NCBI GenBank assembly: GCA_030426845.1
Contig: JAUHXR010000042.1
Location: 1 to 41,614, forward strand
Source: Polyangia bacterium
GTDB lineage: Bacteria; Myxococcota_A; Polyangia; Polyangiales; Sandaracinaceae
Direction: 5' to 3'
Length of the DNA stretch: 41,614 nucleotides
Shown here: piece by piece, positions 41,161 through 41,614 of the stretch
Layout of the letters: every line of letters starts with the position of its first letter
Numbering within the stretch: position 1 is the first letter of the stretch
Notes under the pieces: generated by a model
Told to the model about the DNA's origin: nothing
Databases searched by the model: none
The model's input: only the letters and a program-made list of their open reading frames with translations
Program-made: the position numbers and the translations under genes

Positions 41161-41614
41161 GAGAGGTGCCGGTACAGGCTGCGGACGCTGATCCCGAGCG
41201 CCGCGGCCGCCGCCTCGCGGTTGCCCTCGTGCCGGTTCAGCACCGCCTTGACGTAGCGCACCGTGAACTGGTCGCGCGCCTCCGCGAGCGGCAGCTCGGT
41301 CGGCCCGAGGTCGTCCTCCGCCCGCGGCGCCCCGCCCTCGAGCTGGAGGTGCGCGGGCTCGATCACCTTCGCGTCGCAGAGGATGGACGCGCGGCGCATC
41401 ACCGCGCGCAGCTCGCGCACGTTGCCCTCGAACGGGTGCCGCGCGAGCGCGCGCTGGGCCGACGCCGACAGCGTGCGCGAAGGCAACCCGAGCTGACGCT
41501 CCGCCTGACGCAGGAACAGCGTCGCGAGCACCTCGACGTCGGCCCCGCGCTCGCGGAGCGGCGGCAGCGTCACCGCGAGCTCGCGCAGCCGATAGAGCAG
41601 GTCCTTGCGGAAGC
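41157..41614 (-). CDS. Sigma-54-dependent transcriptional activator, C-terminal part
   Basis: The N-terminus is off the right edge; 152 residues are visible. The sequence enters in the AAA+ domain at FRKDLLYRLRELAVTLPPLR, with the arginine-finger region LRERGADVEV, then 'HPFEGNVRELRAVMRRA', all typical of NtrC-type activators. A short linker leads to a Fis-type HTH (VLNRHEGNREAAAAALGIS, VRSLYRHL) at the end. The GAFTGA loop and any sensor domain lie outside the window. It is coupled to the ABC exporter genes, so it may control that exporter or respond to its substrate. Confidence 0.92.
   Translation of the reverse strand, partial: FRKDLLYRLRELAVTLPPLRERGADVEVLATLFLRQAERQLGLPSRTLSASAQRALARHPFEGNVRELRAVMRRASILCDAKVIEPAHLQLEGGAPRAEDDLGPTELPLAEARDQFTVRYVKAVLNRHEGNREAAAAALGISVRSLYRHLS

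Noticed and set aside
1-41614. tRNA or rRNA genes, insertion sequences, phage genes, attachment sites or a biosynthetic cluster
   Set aside because: I saw no tRNA T-loop/anticodon arrangement, transposase, integrase or modular synthase motifs on either strand.

Overview
The window is a chromosomal segment of a very GC-rich Gram-negative bacterium, most likely a myxobacterium (Myxococcota; a Polyangia/Sandaracinus-type lineage would fit, but this is inference). The evidence is a CdnL/CarD regulator, an FHA–DUF4388 (PatA-like) signalling protein, a histone H1-like lysine-rich protein, a Hanks-type kinase with a C-terminal membrane anchor, many large lipoproteins with Cys-rich or PPC-like domains, PilZ and sigma-54 regulators, and strong G/C bias at third codon positions. 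I see no tRNA, rRNA, CRISPR array, insertion sequence, prophage or integrase. It reads as vertically inherited core chromosome mixed with lineage-specific genes.

Layout. Positions 1–2380 carry two minus-strand envelope genes: a TPR protein cut by the left edge and a Cys-rich lipoprotein. 2501–4473 holds a degenerate DUF72 gene overlapping a short RqcH/NFACT gene. 4474–5752 contains the H1-like gene, its unusually AT-rich promoter region and a hairpin-rich intergenic stretch. 5753–9802 is a plus-strand run: an OmpA-type lipoprotein, cdnL, an RNase E/G gene, a PilZ gene and a J-domain-like gene. 9857–11354 (minus) has a two-TM protein and an FHA–DUF4388 protein. 11555–14449 (plus) encodes a predicted gluzincin protease fused to a TolB-like propeller and an Omp85-type barrel.

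14558–17732 (minus) is the classical rpsB–tsf–pyrH–frr translation cluster, with a terminator-like hairpin after tsf. 17982–24812 holds a DUF882/M15 peptidase, a tandem PPC-like lipoprotein, yacG, a beta-barrel protein and a 908-residue STAND regulator with a DNA-binding domain at each end. 24982–29809 (minus) is CapA-like–hemE–hemG–TPR, giving two late haem steps. 29872–32558 (minus) is accD–folC–membrane protein. 32615–34175 (plus) has a hotdog thioesterase and a PPC-like lipoprotein. 34271–36886 (minus) has a TonB-like protein, a DUF1517 protein and a PgeF-type protein. 36970–38924 (plus) is a compact operon of two SCP2-like proteins and a Ser/Thr kinase. 38942–41614 (minus) is a sigma-54 activator (cut by the right edge) translationally coupled to an ABC-2 exporter.

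Many gene pairs overlap as ATGA, GTGA or TGATG, so operons are tightly coupled. Many first genes lack a Shine-Dalgarno sequence and have a TAnnnT-like hexamer only 6–10 nt before the start codon, often with a TTGAC-like box 16–18 nt further up, which points to leaderless or near-leaderless transcripts. The most unusual proteins are the protease–propeller–barrel fusion, the double-ended STAND regulator, and the short RqcH homologue that appears to lack the conserved Asp of its tRNA-binding Asp-Arg pair.
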